A DNA stretch of 64,000 nt from Siphonodentalium dalli (lineage: Eukaryota; Mollusca; Scaphopoda; Gadilida; Siphonodentaliidae), in contig CP136069.1 in NCBI GenBank assembly GCA_032622095.1, positions 44,184,194 to 44,248,193 of the forward strand, given 5' to 3'. This document shows, one piece after another, positions 1-12,800 of the stretch (position 1 is the stretch's first letter; every line of letters starts with the position of its first letter). The notes beneath the pieces were generated by a model that was not told where the DNA came from, did not search any database, and was given only the letters and a program-made list of their open reading frames with translations. Position numbers and translations under genes: made by a program.

Positions 1-279
1 CAAGGTGTTGCTTTTCATGTATTGTTTAATTTGTTGTGGTATTAAAAGTAAAAATGCTGCATAATTTAGCAACTTTGAGCACAAATAAGGTGCATATAAA
101 AAAAGAACACCTATAGCTTTTGTTTGAATACCTGAAACATCTCATGATTATCTGGAAAGAAACATAAAATTTTCACTCTTCTCATGAAAATTTGATATTT
201 CTTTCCCAACTCCTGAGATATTTCGGTATTCAAACAAAAGCTGTAGGTATTCTCTATACATGAAATACGATATTGTTAC
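1..279 (-). other. Start of the intron after the DS-like exon, with an imperfect inverted repeat
   Basis: Intron sequence, cut by the window edge. Positions about 107-178 and 180-255 are imperfect reverse complements of each other (outer arms acctatagcttttgtttga / tcaaacaaaagctgtaggt), giving a foldback element of about 150 bp. No exon is visible. Confidence 0.6.
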
Positions 280-804
280 CTGATTTAAATGACAATTCAC
301 TGAGCATTAACCATTTCCCGTCGAACATCAGAACTATTTTGACAAATTTTCCCATTCTGCTTTTCAGAGGAATTTTTATGTCCCTTGCAAACTCAACGAT
401 GGTGTCTCTCTCGTAATCCTTCACTACAGGTGTCGGCTGGAAATATCTTCCTCCAACACTGAAGTAAACAAGCGCTTTTCGAAATACTCTAACATCTTTC
501 GTAAACATATTATTTGTATTTATGGTAACTAAGGAAAAGTTGCGGATGTAATCAAACTTGAACACAAGTTCGATTTGCCGATTCCCAGTTGCGTTGTTTT
601 TCCATCCGACCCACTCATAGCCTTTTATTCCCTGGTCCTGGTTGGCTAATCGGAAGTTCGTTTGTCCAGTTTCTCCATCGGTGAGTTGACCGAGACCGCC
701 AGAAACATATTTTTCTTCTATAAGTCCATCATAAGAGAAGTCAAACAAGTCCACCTCCGCTCCTCGTCTGTCACCCTTAGGAGCATCGTATGACACAACG
801 CCAT
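280..804 (-). CDS. Ddr: DDR exon 5 in window: entire DS-like domain
   Basis: 525 bp; acceptor ..tcatttcag. The first two bases complete an Asp codon (DGVVSYDAPKGD, matching the family's DG-[LV]-VSY-x-AP junction). The exon ends with G|gtaaca inside SELSFKSG. Landmarks in order: YDG, GGLGQLTDGETG, GYEWVGWKNN, IELVFKFDYIRNFS, TNNMFTKDVRVF, IKIPLKSRMGKFVKI and GKWLMLSELSF. All are typical of the DS-like jelly-roll domain that packs on the discoidin domain and binds calcium in DDR1. N-A-T and N-F-S are possible glycosylation sites; the second is in a family-conserved position. Unusually, the exon encodes no cysteine. Coding extends to 280; in-frame reading past the donor ends at a stop soon after. 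Confidence 0.95.
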
Positions 805-3800
805 CTGAAATGAATGCATGAACTATTTACACAAAGCCAGTAACTTGGTGAGAAACTTGAACATATACATAAGTGGTATGAAACCCTCCATCAGGGTGCT
901 CAGAATGGTAGTAAATTATCTTTCTTAAAGGTACTCAATCCAATTCGATGGTCACCATATAATAAGATTCCAACAACAACAACAAATTTTGAAATGCCGC
1001 TTCAATTATCAGAATTGAGTAATTGCCCAAAAATAATGCTAACCACATTCAACTATAGTATAAATTTGCCCAAAACCTGTTATTTATCAACATTTTGCTC
1101 AACGGAAATTTGCAGGTAGAGTTATCCATCTTCATCCGCAAATTGGTCAGAGAAAGTGTTCTCGTTTGCTGAGCCACTTAAAATTATCGGTGGTGAAAAA
1201 TAATAGATTTCAAACATCGACATCTGATCCCTCTGGGCTTTGATGGGTGGGTTCCTTGACTCGAATCAAATATTTTTTACCCCTGAAGCCAAGGAAATAG
1301 TAATTTGCGAGCGTTAGTTCTGATTTATTATGCATCTTTAAATCCACCAAAGTTAAATTCCCGTTTCCCAGACCAATGAGTTTCGAAAAGCATGCCTGCA
1401 CGCTCTGTAAAGAGTTAGTTTATATATTCCATGTTATTTCTTTCATCCAAAATCACCCAATCAAGTAAGAGGTGATAAATGGGTGCACATCACCATCTGG
1501 GAACTTAAATCTGAGTCTAGGTCTCCCATAGCAGATGAGGCCATGCAGAATGAGGTGCCCAGAGGGGGAATCTTGTGATGCTAGCCTGCTGTGTGAGGTA
1601 GCATCACTAAATTCATCCTCTGGGCACCTCATTCTGCAAATGTCCAGCACCATATTTTGAGGCCTGATGTCAGAGTGCTTTCTGCATGTAGGCAACACTC
1701 TGAGCAACGTAATATCAATTGGTATGCTAAAATATGAGATGAATTATGAATGTTTAACCCTTTCAGTGCCAAGTCCAATTTTTGTATCAACCCAAATTTC
1801 CTTGATCATTTTTCAAATTTATTGATTATAATAATGTGATACATTGATGGAAATGGGACTTGGCACTGAAAGGGTTAAGTACTTGAATACTTTTTCTAGA
1901 TTTTATTAACAATAAAATTAATTAACTTTATATAAGTAAGTTTAAACTTTCTTAGTTATCTTACCTTTCCATTCACATCCGTAAATCTCGACCCGCATAC
2001 AGATGGTTCTTATATGACTGCTATATGGAATGAATCGTATTCGTTTAGCAATGATCAGTGGAGAAACTTCACTCAACTCCGCCAGGTATGTGTTGGTGTT
2101 ACCTTTAAACATCTGAAAACAAAAACGATCAAAAATAAATGGCTGAAATTCAGTTTAATTACTGGAGCTTCCTGAAATTTTGCGAAAACCCTGAGCAAAT
2201 TCATTCTCTTATATTTGGGAGTCTTCCATAAATATGTTGTGGCTAAACATGGCTATTATGTTCCGGAAAGCTAATGTTAAACTCCATGCAGCGCCCTCAT
2301 TGTTATGTGATGGCACTTTGCGGACAGATACATCTATTTTTATAGATGGAACTATATTTAGTCACCTATTATCTTATTTTGACCACCAAAAGATTGCAAT
2401 AATGGTAATTTTTCGGTACTGATAACAACAATACGAACTGAGCCAGACATAGACAACTAAGAGCATGTAAGAAATCCTTAGCAAATGTCCTTGTGACAGT
2501 GGTATCTCAGTGGAGCGATGAGAGATAACTCTGCCTGCAGTTTGCGCTAATGCAACAAAACAAACTGGGAACAAAGAAGAAATCACACAATAGTGAAACA
2601 CAGCAAGGAACCATCACTCCCAGATATGATGAATATTTAGAGTTACTGCCCTTACACTGTTACATTGATAATTGAGCGGCCATAACACAGCCAATAGATA
2701 TTACTTTCATAGACCTCATAATTGCAGGTGCACAGGTTCCCATGATACTAAATATCTGTGCCATGTTTCATAAAAATTGAACAAAATGTAGGAATAAAAG
2801 CTTGAACAAAATTGCGTCCACGGATGGCCAGACAGAGGGACGGTTCGATAGACGGACAGAAGGACAAGCTGATTACAGCATACTCCGCCACCACTCGTTG
2901 CGGGGGATATAATGATTCATCTACTTCCTGATACAAATGAATGGTTGGATTCCTGCCATTGGGCCCAAACGATTTTGCTTTTTTATTCTATAAAGCATGC
3001 ATGTTGATATCCACACGGAACCAATTCATTGGCAGACATATTGTTTATAAGATAATAAATTGCATCCATCGCACAACCTAAATACTAATCGATCAACGTA
3101 ATATTAACGGGCGGTGACTGCATGCAGTCCAGACTTCAAAGGATTTATCTGCATGCAAAATGATTGTTTTCATTTGGACACGCTGGTCTTAAAACTCAAA
3201 TCGACACACAGATGCCCCCGTTAATATTGTGATGCCTGCTTTATGGCCTGATGGTGCAGTGATGTTGCACAGTCATAAAATTTGACGACAGGTGATTCAG
3301 TACCCAAAGTCACGAGGGTGCAATATCTGAAAAATTAATCGAACAGTGCAGACATATTAAAGTGGCGATAGGGATGATTACTTCTGCACAAAGTAAATTC
3401 AGTTCTTAAATATTCGATGTGTAGATGAGTTTTATAACCTTTGGATTCATATATTACTCGATCCATATGAGCTGTTGTCAGGACCTGTTCAGGCAATATG
3501 TCGTTCACGATTTGAGCAGCGCGGTTCGAAATGACTCAATGGCACCTTTTCAGGAAATATTTTTCAATTCTCTTTTGTTATAAAATATTAATATAATAAA
3601 TTCATTCCATTCCGGGTTTCTTTTTCAGGGTGATATGGGTGTTAAATTTTACTAGGCCTTGGTTCAAATATGCAATTAACCCTTTCTATACTAAATGGAT
3701 TCTGCCACTCTGTTATCGATGTCTACATTGGAAAGGTTTATTATTCATTTAGAGGGGTGTTCAGGTAATAAAAGCAGATGACAGACAGAAAATCAGATAA

Positions 3801-6800
3801 TACAAGAGCAGAATGATTCATATTCATTGGTGGGAAATGTTCAGATAATAAGTTCAAAAACTTATTATATGAACACTTCCTGAGGGAACTACTCATCGAT
3901 GAGTAATTAGTATAGAAAGTGTTAACAACAATGTGAACATGTGAGCCTATATATATGTCAAGGTTCCCACATGTCTGACCTTATGAAATTCAATGCCATT
4001 TTGCGATAATTTCAAGGATATTTAACCCTTTGAGTGCCAGGGGACGATATTATCGGCCCTAAACCTACACAATAAGTCTGTTAAAGAATATAATAAAATA
4101 TATTAAAATTGTAAAAAATTGTAAAAAAAACAAACAAAAAAACAATTGTTAGGCCAATGCAGTCTCTTATATATGCGAGGCGACCTATGGTCGACTCGCA
4201 TATATAAGAGAATGCATTGGCACAGGGTATATGGGTTGATACAAAAATCAGACCTGGCACTCAAAGGGTTAAGGTCTGCTATTCTAAAAGTAAATGACAT
4301 TCAAGGTCATTTGCGGACAGTTTTCAATTTATTTTTCAAGATATTCAATTATGCATTCAGAGATCAGTGCATGTTCTGCTGAAAATCAAGGCTGTTCATG
4401 GTCACAAGGCAATTAAAATAAATGAACATGTTGGATTCAAGACTATTCCAGGTCTTCCTGACTATTACCATGGGGAGGGTTAATTTAACCCTTTGAGTGC
4501 CAGGTCGATTTTTGTATCAACCCATATACCCTGTGCCAACGCATTCTCTTATATATGCGAGTCGACCATAGGTCGCCTCGCATATATAAGAGAATGCATT
4601 GGCCTAACAATTTTTTTTTTTAATAATTTTTTACAATTTTAATAATTTATTCTTATATTCTTTAACAGACTTATTTTGTAGGTTTAGGGCCGATGAGATC
4701 GGCCCCTGGAACTCAAAGGGTTAACTAGAAATGTCGTCACATCTCTTCTCTCCTATTCCCGGGTCACCTGCAGATAGTAGCATTGATTTTTTATTAGGCA
4801 TCAACGTCTTGTAATTTGAGATTGACCGTCATCGTCATGGCAGCTGGGGGAAGGGGAATTATCGCGTGTATTGATTGATGAAGCACACAGGAAGCGGTCT
4901 CCGTAGGAGTCGTGTATCGCGCTCTCTTATTAATCAACTGTTAGCGGGATGAGAACGCCATTCCATTCGTTATTAATGCTTCTGACCTTACTGCCTCATT
5001 CCATATAAAGGAATGTTTCCGATAAATCATCTCGCATGTGTATTACCAGACGCGAAACCACAAAGAGGATGCCTCCTTTAATAATGCTGCCAATATGAAG
5101 AACCTTATGCTAGAAACAGCAATTCCGATAGAACCAATGGCAAGCCCATTTTTTTTCACTTGGAATAAAATAATGAACCGACTTTTGCTCGCTCATTACT
5201 GAATTAATTCTCAAATCAATTTTAAAAATAGATATGCCAATGGTCCATTCTTCATTTACTGGGATGTTTTAATTAATTTATGGGCAGACAACAGGAAGAG
5301 AAACACCATGTGGCTTCCCATTCATTCATTTCTAAGATGGTTTGGTTTGGCTTATTTTAGTTTCATCCGACAGGCAATATCAGTATCACAATAGTTTTAT
5401 GGGTGGGGGCGGGAATACCCCCCAATAGAAGATTAATTTCAGCAAGAAACCACACAACTGCATGCAGAAACCACTGACCTACGGAAAGCTACAAAAAAAA
5501 AATTCCCACATACAATAATCAGGAAACCTTCTTTGTGCATGTATCACAAATCTGCTTTACAAACTTCCCCATCGATGAACCAGTGAGTTTAATATGTTGC
5601 CCTTAATGTACCATGCCCCTTACAAACTGAAGAGGGGAGGCCTCATTTGTAATAATAATTAGATAATGTCAATAATGATTTGATCTGAAAAGGTCATATT
5701 ATAGAGCGAAAATAGCTCTGATATTAATAAAACGATAAAGGGCCATTTAAGATGGTGGTATAAATATTTTTTTTCAATAGAAGAAATCGCAAATCATGTC
5801 TCTGTATTGTCAATTTGAAATATGTTATTTGTCTAGCCCTTAAATATTTCCTTTGAAAAAGTGATTAGTTTTATTGTCGACTTTCACTGTCTGATATTAT
5901 GCGTCTGAAACCCTTCATCGTGGGATCGTTCCAGAAAAGGGTTAAGAACAAAGAATAATAGTTATAAGCGCCTCCGTGAATTCATGAGATCTCGCCTTTG
6001 TGTGTCCAGTTATCACAAGCAGGGTATTATATCCGAATCCGAATCCTGCTTATTGATCAAACCTTTGTCTGCCCGCTCCACCGATATTACAATAATGCCC
6101 AGCCATGTTTACGCTGTCCATTTTGTCCGGGGATACACCAATAATGCCGACAGATTACTAAGACGGGGCGCTTTATTCTCGTCGACACCTAATATAATTT
6201 TTGATTAATCCATGTTTACAGAAAATATTACAGGAAGTCCAAGCTGCTTTGACCAGTCCGCAAGTGGACTAAGCCATCAAATCAAGTCCACACCATTTGC
6301 TTTTGACGTGTCATGCCAGGCTTTGACAAGGCACCGGAATACGATTGATGGGGAAGTCTTTTACTTTAAATGGCTCGGATAAATTGTGAGTCAGGGATAA
6401 ATGCCAAAGATGAAATATTTTACGAAATCAATCAAAAACTTTTACAAAAAAAAAATTTGGTTCTTGGCACCTATAGTTATGTCCTAAATAATCTACCCCT
6501 AAACCACAGCAGAATTAAGGGACATTTTTCAGGATTTAGTCGGAAATATGGTTTGCTGCCCCATTCAGACAACTATCCTTTTGTTGGTGCACCTGTCCTC
6601 AGAAGCAAAGTGATTAGCAACATTTTTGTGAGGTTTGAAGCATATCGACAGATGTGGAGTAAATATCGGTGCTTCCTATCAGTGTATGCAGGTGTATGGG
6701 GAAGGAAGTGCATCATCCAGACTACACACCTGAACATGGGTTTCCTAATGATACTATTACTATAATGAATGCATACAGTAATGCCAAACTATAAGACCCT

Positions 6801-9800
6801 TTAACCACAGCAGAATTATGGGAAAATTTTCAGGATTTAGTCGGAAAATATGACTTGTTGCCATTCATCGGAAAGCTCTTGGTGAGCGCTTTCCAATGAA
6901 TGGCAACAAGCCATATTTCCGACTAAATCCTGAAAAATTTCCCATACCGGTAATTCTGCTGTGGTTATGGGGGTCATATACTTCGGGCATTACTGTAACT
7001 TGTTTATGCAGACCTCAAATATGTTCATTAGAAAATGTTCAGATAATAAGTGCAACAAACGACTATAGGTTGTTTGTTGAATTAATATTATTTGAACATT
7101 TCCCACCAAAGAATATAAATCTTCTGCCCTTGTATTTGCTTTTAGTCTGTCTGTGATCTGCTTTTATTAGCTGAACACCCCTCCAAATAGATAATAAACT
7201 GTTCCATTGTATACACTTATAACTGAATGGTAGGATCCATTTAGTACAGAATGGGTAAAATACCTGAGATACAGGTTACCATCCCTTTGCGTGGACCAGA
7301 TATCTGCCTCTATCGGGATTGGAACCAGCGTCTGACAGCCTAAAGCACCTATAATACCGACTGAACCACGCCCCCTAATTATTATGCAATTAATTGTCTA
7401 CATTCGCGCCATCAGTGACTGGCCTCATTGGCCAATGAAGAAACCGATTATTCTGACCCGCTGACATTAGGTGTAAGATTGTCTTACAGAGTGGATAACC
7501 GTGGTCAAACGGTGGCCACGTAATTCAATGCATTTCGCATTAACTCGACAACGATTTCTGCCATTTAATCAATATATAATTTCAACTCGGAAACGGAATG
7601 ACTGGAATAAGTGGAGCCCTTGGAAACTAGACTATGGCAATAAACAGTCTGTAACCTTTAATTAGGTAATGGCGACATCAATCCGGACTTGAGCTTTTCA
7701 GATGTATTTATATCGTCATCTTGCTGATATCCAGGAACCAGGCCAGAAGAATCACCATTCTATGATCCAATAAGTATTATGCAACACAACAGCCCAATTA
7801 TAAAACCAGTATAGTGAGTACAAACACCATTATAATCAGTAGACATCCTTTAAATATATGATTTTGGGCCATATGCATACTGGTATATGAGAGGTAACTT
7901 CTCCCTGAGACAAAACTAGGGAGAAAATTTTATTTTCATAATCAGGCCATCATCACTATATTTAGAATGTGCTTGGCTCGACTGCCAATGGCCGAATTCA
8001 ACAAAGGTGACTTCACAGTGAAAGCCACTCTAAATGAAAGTCACTCTATAATATTTGCCAAACTTTATGCCACTTGAAATTAACCAGAGTATGCCTTTAA
8101 TATTTTTCAAGCTTCTATTCACTGCGGTAACGCTGCTATGACGGAGTAAATGACTTAACTTACTGAAGCTGAAATATTTGGCTTAATCGGTGGTTGTTTA
8201 TAAATTTTTCAAAGGACAGAAATCGCACAAAATATCTTAAAATTCATTGAAACATCTTTTGCTTGCCAAAAAACATGACAAGAAGATTACACTATTAATC
8301 AAGAGAAAAATTCCACAGTAGCTTAATAATTGCAGCATTTACAACAACTTTTGGCACAACACCGTGATTCCTATCATCATCGTCTTGTCTTATATCAAAA
8401 GAACGGCTCTGACCTAACAAACATCATGCACAGTTAACTGGTACATAACGCTGAAAAAAGGACCACCCCTTTTGATAAACAAATTATTAATAAGAAGTGA
8501 GCATTGGTAACACTATGTGAAAACACGTTCATCAATCAGTCCTCCACGTGCGGTTAACGTTTGTAATTATTCGCCCATAATAACCGTGTTTGCGATAACA
8601 TTTTCATAAGTGCCTTACATAATACAAAACGGCAAATGTGTCTTAATGCGATTCTGCCATGCACCCCGTTAGTTAAGGTTGAAGTCTGTCTTCTCTTACA
8701 ACTTTTAAATCGGAAGATGTAATCACCATGTGCTTGAGGCAAACTTAATTTCAGAAGCGCTTTCTTCCTAATGACGGATTGGCGTTTGGCTCCACAACTT
8801 CCTCTTCATGAGTCCAGGTCTGCCAAGAACTATTTTCTCATGGAACGCTGGTCTTATGTCAAGAAACATTGACTTCTAGAGTACTAACTGTCTATGTCTA
8901 TGACATATACACTATTTAAAATTTCTTAGCAGTACATGAAGCAGGCTACATATCAATAAGACAGGGCCATAACTCTAGCTGAATTGACCGATGAAAGACA
9001 GAAGCTGATTTAAGGTGAAGGAAACTTTGACTAGCCTATATGGTACACTATTTCAAACATTAAACAGATCTGATATCAGTAACAAAGGGCCAAAACTCTA
9101 GTGACAATTGATGACTGAACAAATGAAAAGCTCAATTTATTCAAGCAGTTCTCAAAAGAACATATAACAATTGCCATTATCATAAATATTTTTTCTCAAA
9201 ATCGGACAAATTTTACCAGCGTTAATTAATCACAAATTCTCTGTACAGTTATACTTAGTATGGATCAAATTGGCACGACCTTATAAATTTAATTCTAAAG
9301 GTGCACTCTTCAGAGCTGAATTTTGCCGAAACATGATTTTAAAGCCGAAAATATTAAAGGAACTTTACAGGAATTTCTTTTAAAATATTAATGCCTTTAG
9401 CGACTTACTTGGTAAACTTAAAATTATGTAGATGCATATACGTTGCATAACCTGTTTCAATTAGCACATTGATATAAGCACTCTAGAAGTGTAAATAAAT
9501 AATAAATAAAATAAACATGCATTTCGAGTCGTGAAACCCAAGTACGGGAGAAGAAAATGTGCAATTATTGCAAGAAAAATATGCAGTCAATGCAACAGAA
9601 ATGTGCAGCAGAAAGGGTAGATAATTCAATGAATATTTAATTAAATCCAGTGATCCGAAACGAAGACACACAGAAGATAAGGTCCGCCCAGATGAACGTT
9701 GGGATATCTATAGGGATTTGTTTTCTGAAGAAATTAATTGGAAGTCGAGACGTATCATACTGTGAGCACGTACACGCTATACTATCGTGTGTAAAGCCCA

Positions 9801-12800
9801 GACCAATATTTTTTCTATCTTATTAAAAATTGAATAGTTCTCTGGAAGCCTTATGATCGCCATTCTGATAATCCTGAATACTGTCATTAACCCTTTCGAT
9901 ACAAAATGTATCCATCCAGTTTTTAAAGTATGCATTGGAATGGTCTATTATTCAACTGGAGAGATTTTCAGGAAAATAAACAGGAAACGACCCATGGAAA
10001 ACTTTGCTTTCAAATTTTGTTTACTATCTTGCAAAGACACAATTTTTTCAATGATTTTGAGGGGTACTAATAATTATATTTATTTTTTTTATAATATTAA
10101 GGAAGAACATTTTGAGAAATTATGGAAACCTTAGTTTTCATTTCTTTGTTTCCTGCTTGCAAAGAGAAATATTCCAGCAGAGTATTATTGTCGGCAATAG
10201 CCATGTTCAGTCAGATAAAGAAATTCTAACTTCAAACTTTAGTTGCTCTACAGTAAGCAGATCAAGTCAAGTCAGACTTTTCTCGAAATTATGTATAGGG
10301 ATAGAAATCTTGATGTGCCATTCCGATTGATATGGTCAACAAGCCTTGAAATAGGGTGTCTGTCATTTGCAGAATGAGGTCCCCAGAGGGTGAATTTAGT
10401 GAACATAGCAGGCTAGCATCACCAAATTCACCCTCTGGGGACCTCATTCTGCTTACAACTCAGCAGAATGAGGTTCCCAGAGGGTGAATTTGGTAAAGCT
10501 AGCCCGCTATGTGGGGTAGCATCACAAAATTCACCCTCTGGGGACCTCATTCTGCAAATGACAGGCACCCTATTTCAAGGCTTGATGGTCAGTTCGATAA
10601 GATTCATTCACCCACCTTGGAAGTTGGAGTAATGAACATACATACTGAGTCAGCTCATCCAACCAACTGGAGCGATAAAGTTAACTTGAGAATTAGGAGA
10701 TGAATTAGAAGAGCAGTTAGCTCAGTTGGTTAGTCGGCCAACCTCTGAGATACAGCTTCGACACAGTCAGAGGTTCGAATCTGACATGGTATCGGTCGGA
10801 CTTACTCAGACACATAAAAAATGTACTGAATAAGTTTAGTACATCCGCTCCTATCATAGTGTCCAGGAATGACCATCGGATCGGGAATCAAAGCTAATGG
10901 CTATCCTGTGTGCAACAATGTGCACATGTTAAAGACCCCTACCGTGGCGATGAAGTCTTGGGTGAATGACAAAATTACCTGGTCAAATTCAAGTCATCGT
11001 ACTCACTGGATCATAGTGGATATACAGCACTAGTATACAGTAATACCCTAAGTAATCGACTCCTTAACTACAGCAGAATTATGGGTAACTTTTCAGGATT
11101 TAGTTGGAAATATGGCTTGTTGCCATTCATCGGAAAACTCTCTCTGAGAGCTTTCCGATGAATGGCAACAAGCCATATTTCCGACTAAATCCTGAAAAGT
11201 TACCTATAATTCTACTGTAAGCCTGGACTGTCTCTGGCCTTGATGTCGAATAAACTCACTCACTCACTTGTCAATCTATCTATGTCTCAGTTAAGTAGAA
11301 GCAACAAGCAGCTGACGAAGTCTCGGATGAGCGAGTGACAATCGCAATATTCCAGCTCTGATTAGATTTTCAAATTTTCATTAGATTTCGACACTCAACA
11401 GGAAATGGGAACCATGGAATAAGCCAAAGTGCTCAATGTTGTCCAATGTGGGCAAACCAAATTTCAGTCAACAACAAACTGCAATCCAATTTTCTTGCTC
11501 CGCCGACGACGAATCAATATTTTGCCTGCAAGGGATGTGACAAGAATCCTAATTCAGCAATCTACCGTGAGCCAAATCAGAGTGGATTGTGGGAATTTCA
11601 ATTCTAGTAATCTCCGTTGATGAATCCACGTTATTATCAGTTCTAGAACCAGGACTTGACAGTCTTAATTAGCAGAAATGAAATCTGTTTGCTGTAGAAA
11701 TGAGTTTGGTGACAAGTGTTTGCAACTATCTCAGTTTCCCCAACAGCGCCTAAAGAAAGATTTATTAGGAATTTATCCCGCGTAATTTTGAACCTGTAGA
11801 GCCATATTTGGGAACAATAAATTTAAGTACCATAAAGAACTTGACATCGTATATACAGTAATGCCCTAAATAATCGACTCCTTAACCACAGCAGAATTAT
11901 GGGTAACTTTTCAGGATTTAGTTGGAAATATGGCTTGTTGCCATTCATCGGAAAGCTCTCAGTGCATTACTGTACCCTGTTTGGGTCCACTGAATATACA
12001 TAATCAAAACAGGCGTACTTGTATGTTTTGGACACAATTGTATTGCACACCTGAATCAAGTCTGACTACAAAGAGTAAGAGACTGTTAAAGGGGTACACT
12101 AAATCCGGCCATTTATGGATTCATCACCGTTTATATTCCACAGAATATATGGAACAAATGATTGAATTTGAGTCATGGAATAGTGAAAAATACACTCATG
12201 TGCTCTATTAACATTGTAAACAACGTGGTAGTTATAATGATAATAAGTTAATGACTCGGAGTCATAAAATTATTTTTCATTTATAATTACCATGTTGTTT
12301 GTATCTTTGATAGAGCATTTTGCACTAATCCATGGCTCAAATTTATTCATTTGTTGCATATATTCTGTTGAGTGTCATAGGAGATGGTCCCATAAATGGC
12401 CGGATTTAGTGTACACTTCCCCTTTTGAAATTGCCATGTGCCTTTTAAAGAAAGTTACGGTATAAGAAATTGAACAAAGTGAAAGCTTGAAGATAAGGAC
12501 CCTGGAAAATGGGCCGGTAATGACACCGCTACAACAGATATTTTCAAAGATGTTTATTCACAAGAAATGGCCATGAGAAATTTAACATCTTGAAGAAATT
12601 GAAGAGATCGTCTTTGATGTCTAAGAGATGATTTCCCTGGAGCTATTGTTGCCCTCAGTAAAAATTGATAGCTTTTCCGAAGGAGGCACAGATAAATAGT
12701 TTCCGATATGAAATCAGTCATGTTGGACAAGTCGCTTTCGATGTCTCATTGAGATTGTCTTGTGAACGCCCGCGCTGGTTCAAGAGATAGGCTTGTGATG

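Larger units (their letters stand above)
805..1964 (-). other. 1,160-bp DDR intron, mostly repeats
   Basis: The shortest intron in the window. It contains a dispersed repeat (958-1355), an F4 foldback half-element (1455-1672) and a TTAA MITE (1753-1878). A 63-codon open frame at 1210-1401 belongs to the dispersed repeat. Confidence 0.85.

Noticed and set aside
1210-1401. 63-codon frame between two DDR exons that might be an extra exon
   Set aside because: Lies in a dispersed repeat with an inverted copy at 18178-18541, and the flanking exons already join in phase.
6370-6765. 131-codon open frame on the plus strand
   Set aside because: It runs through a P1 palindrome arm, has low-complexity composition and no domain; no splice or promoter evidence.
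10711-10785. Functional tRNA gene
   Set aside because: A and B boxes are present, but the D stem does not pair and there is no acceptor stem; it is a SINE head.
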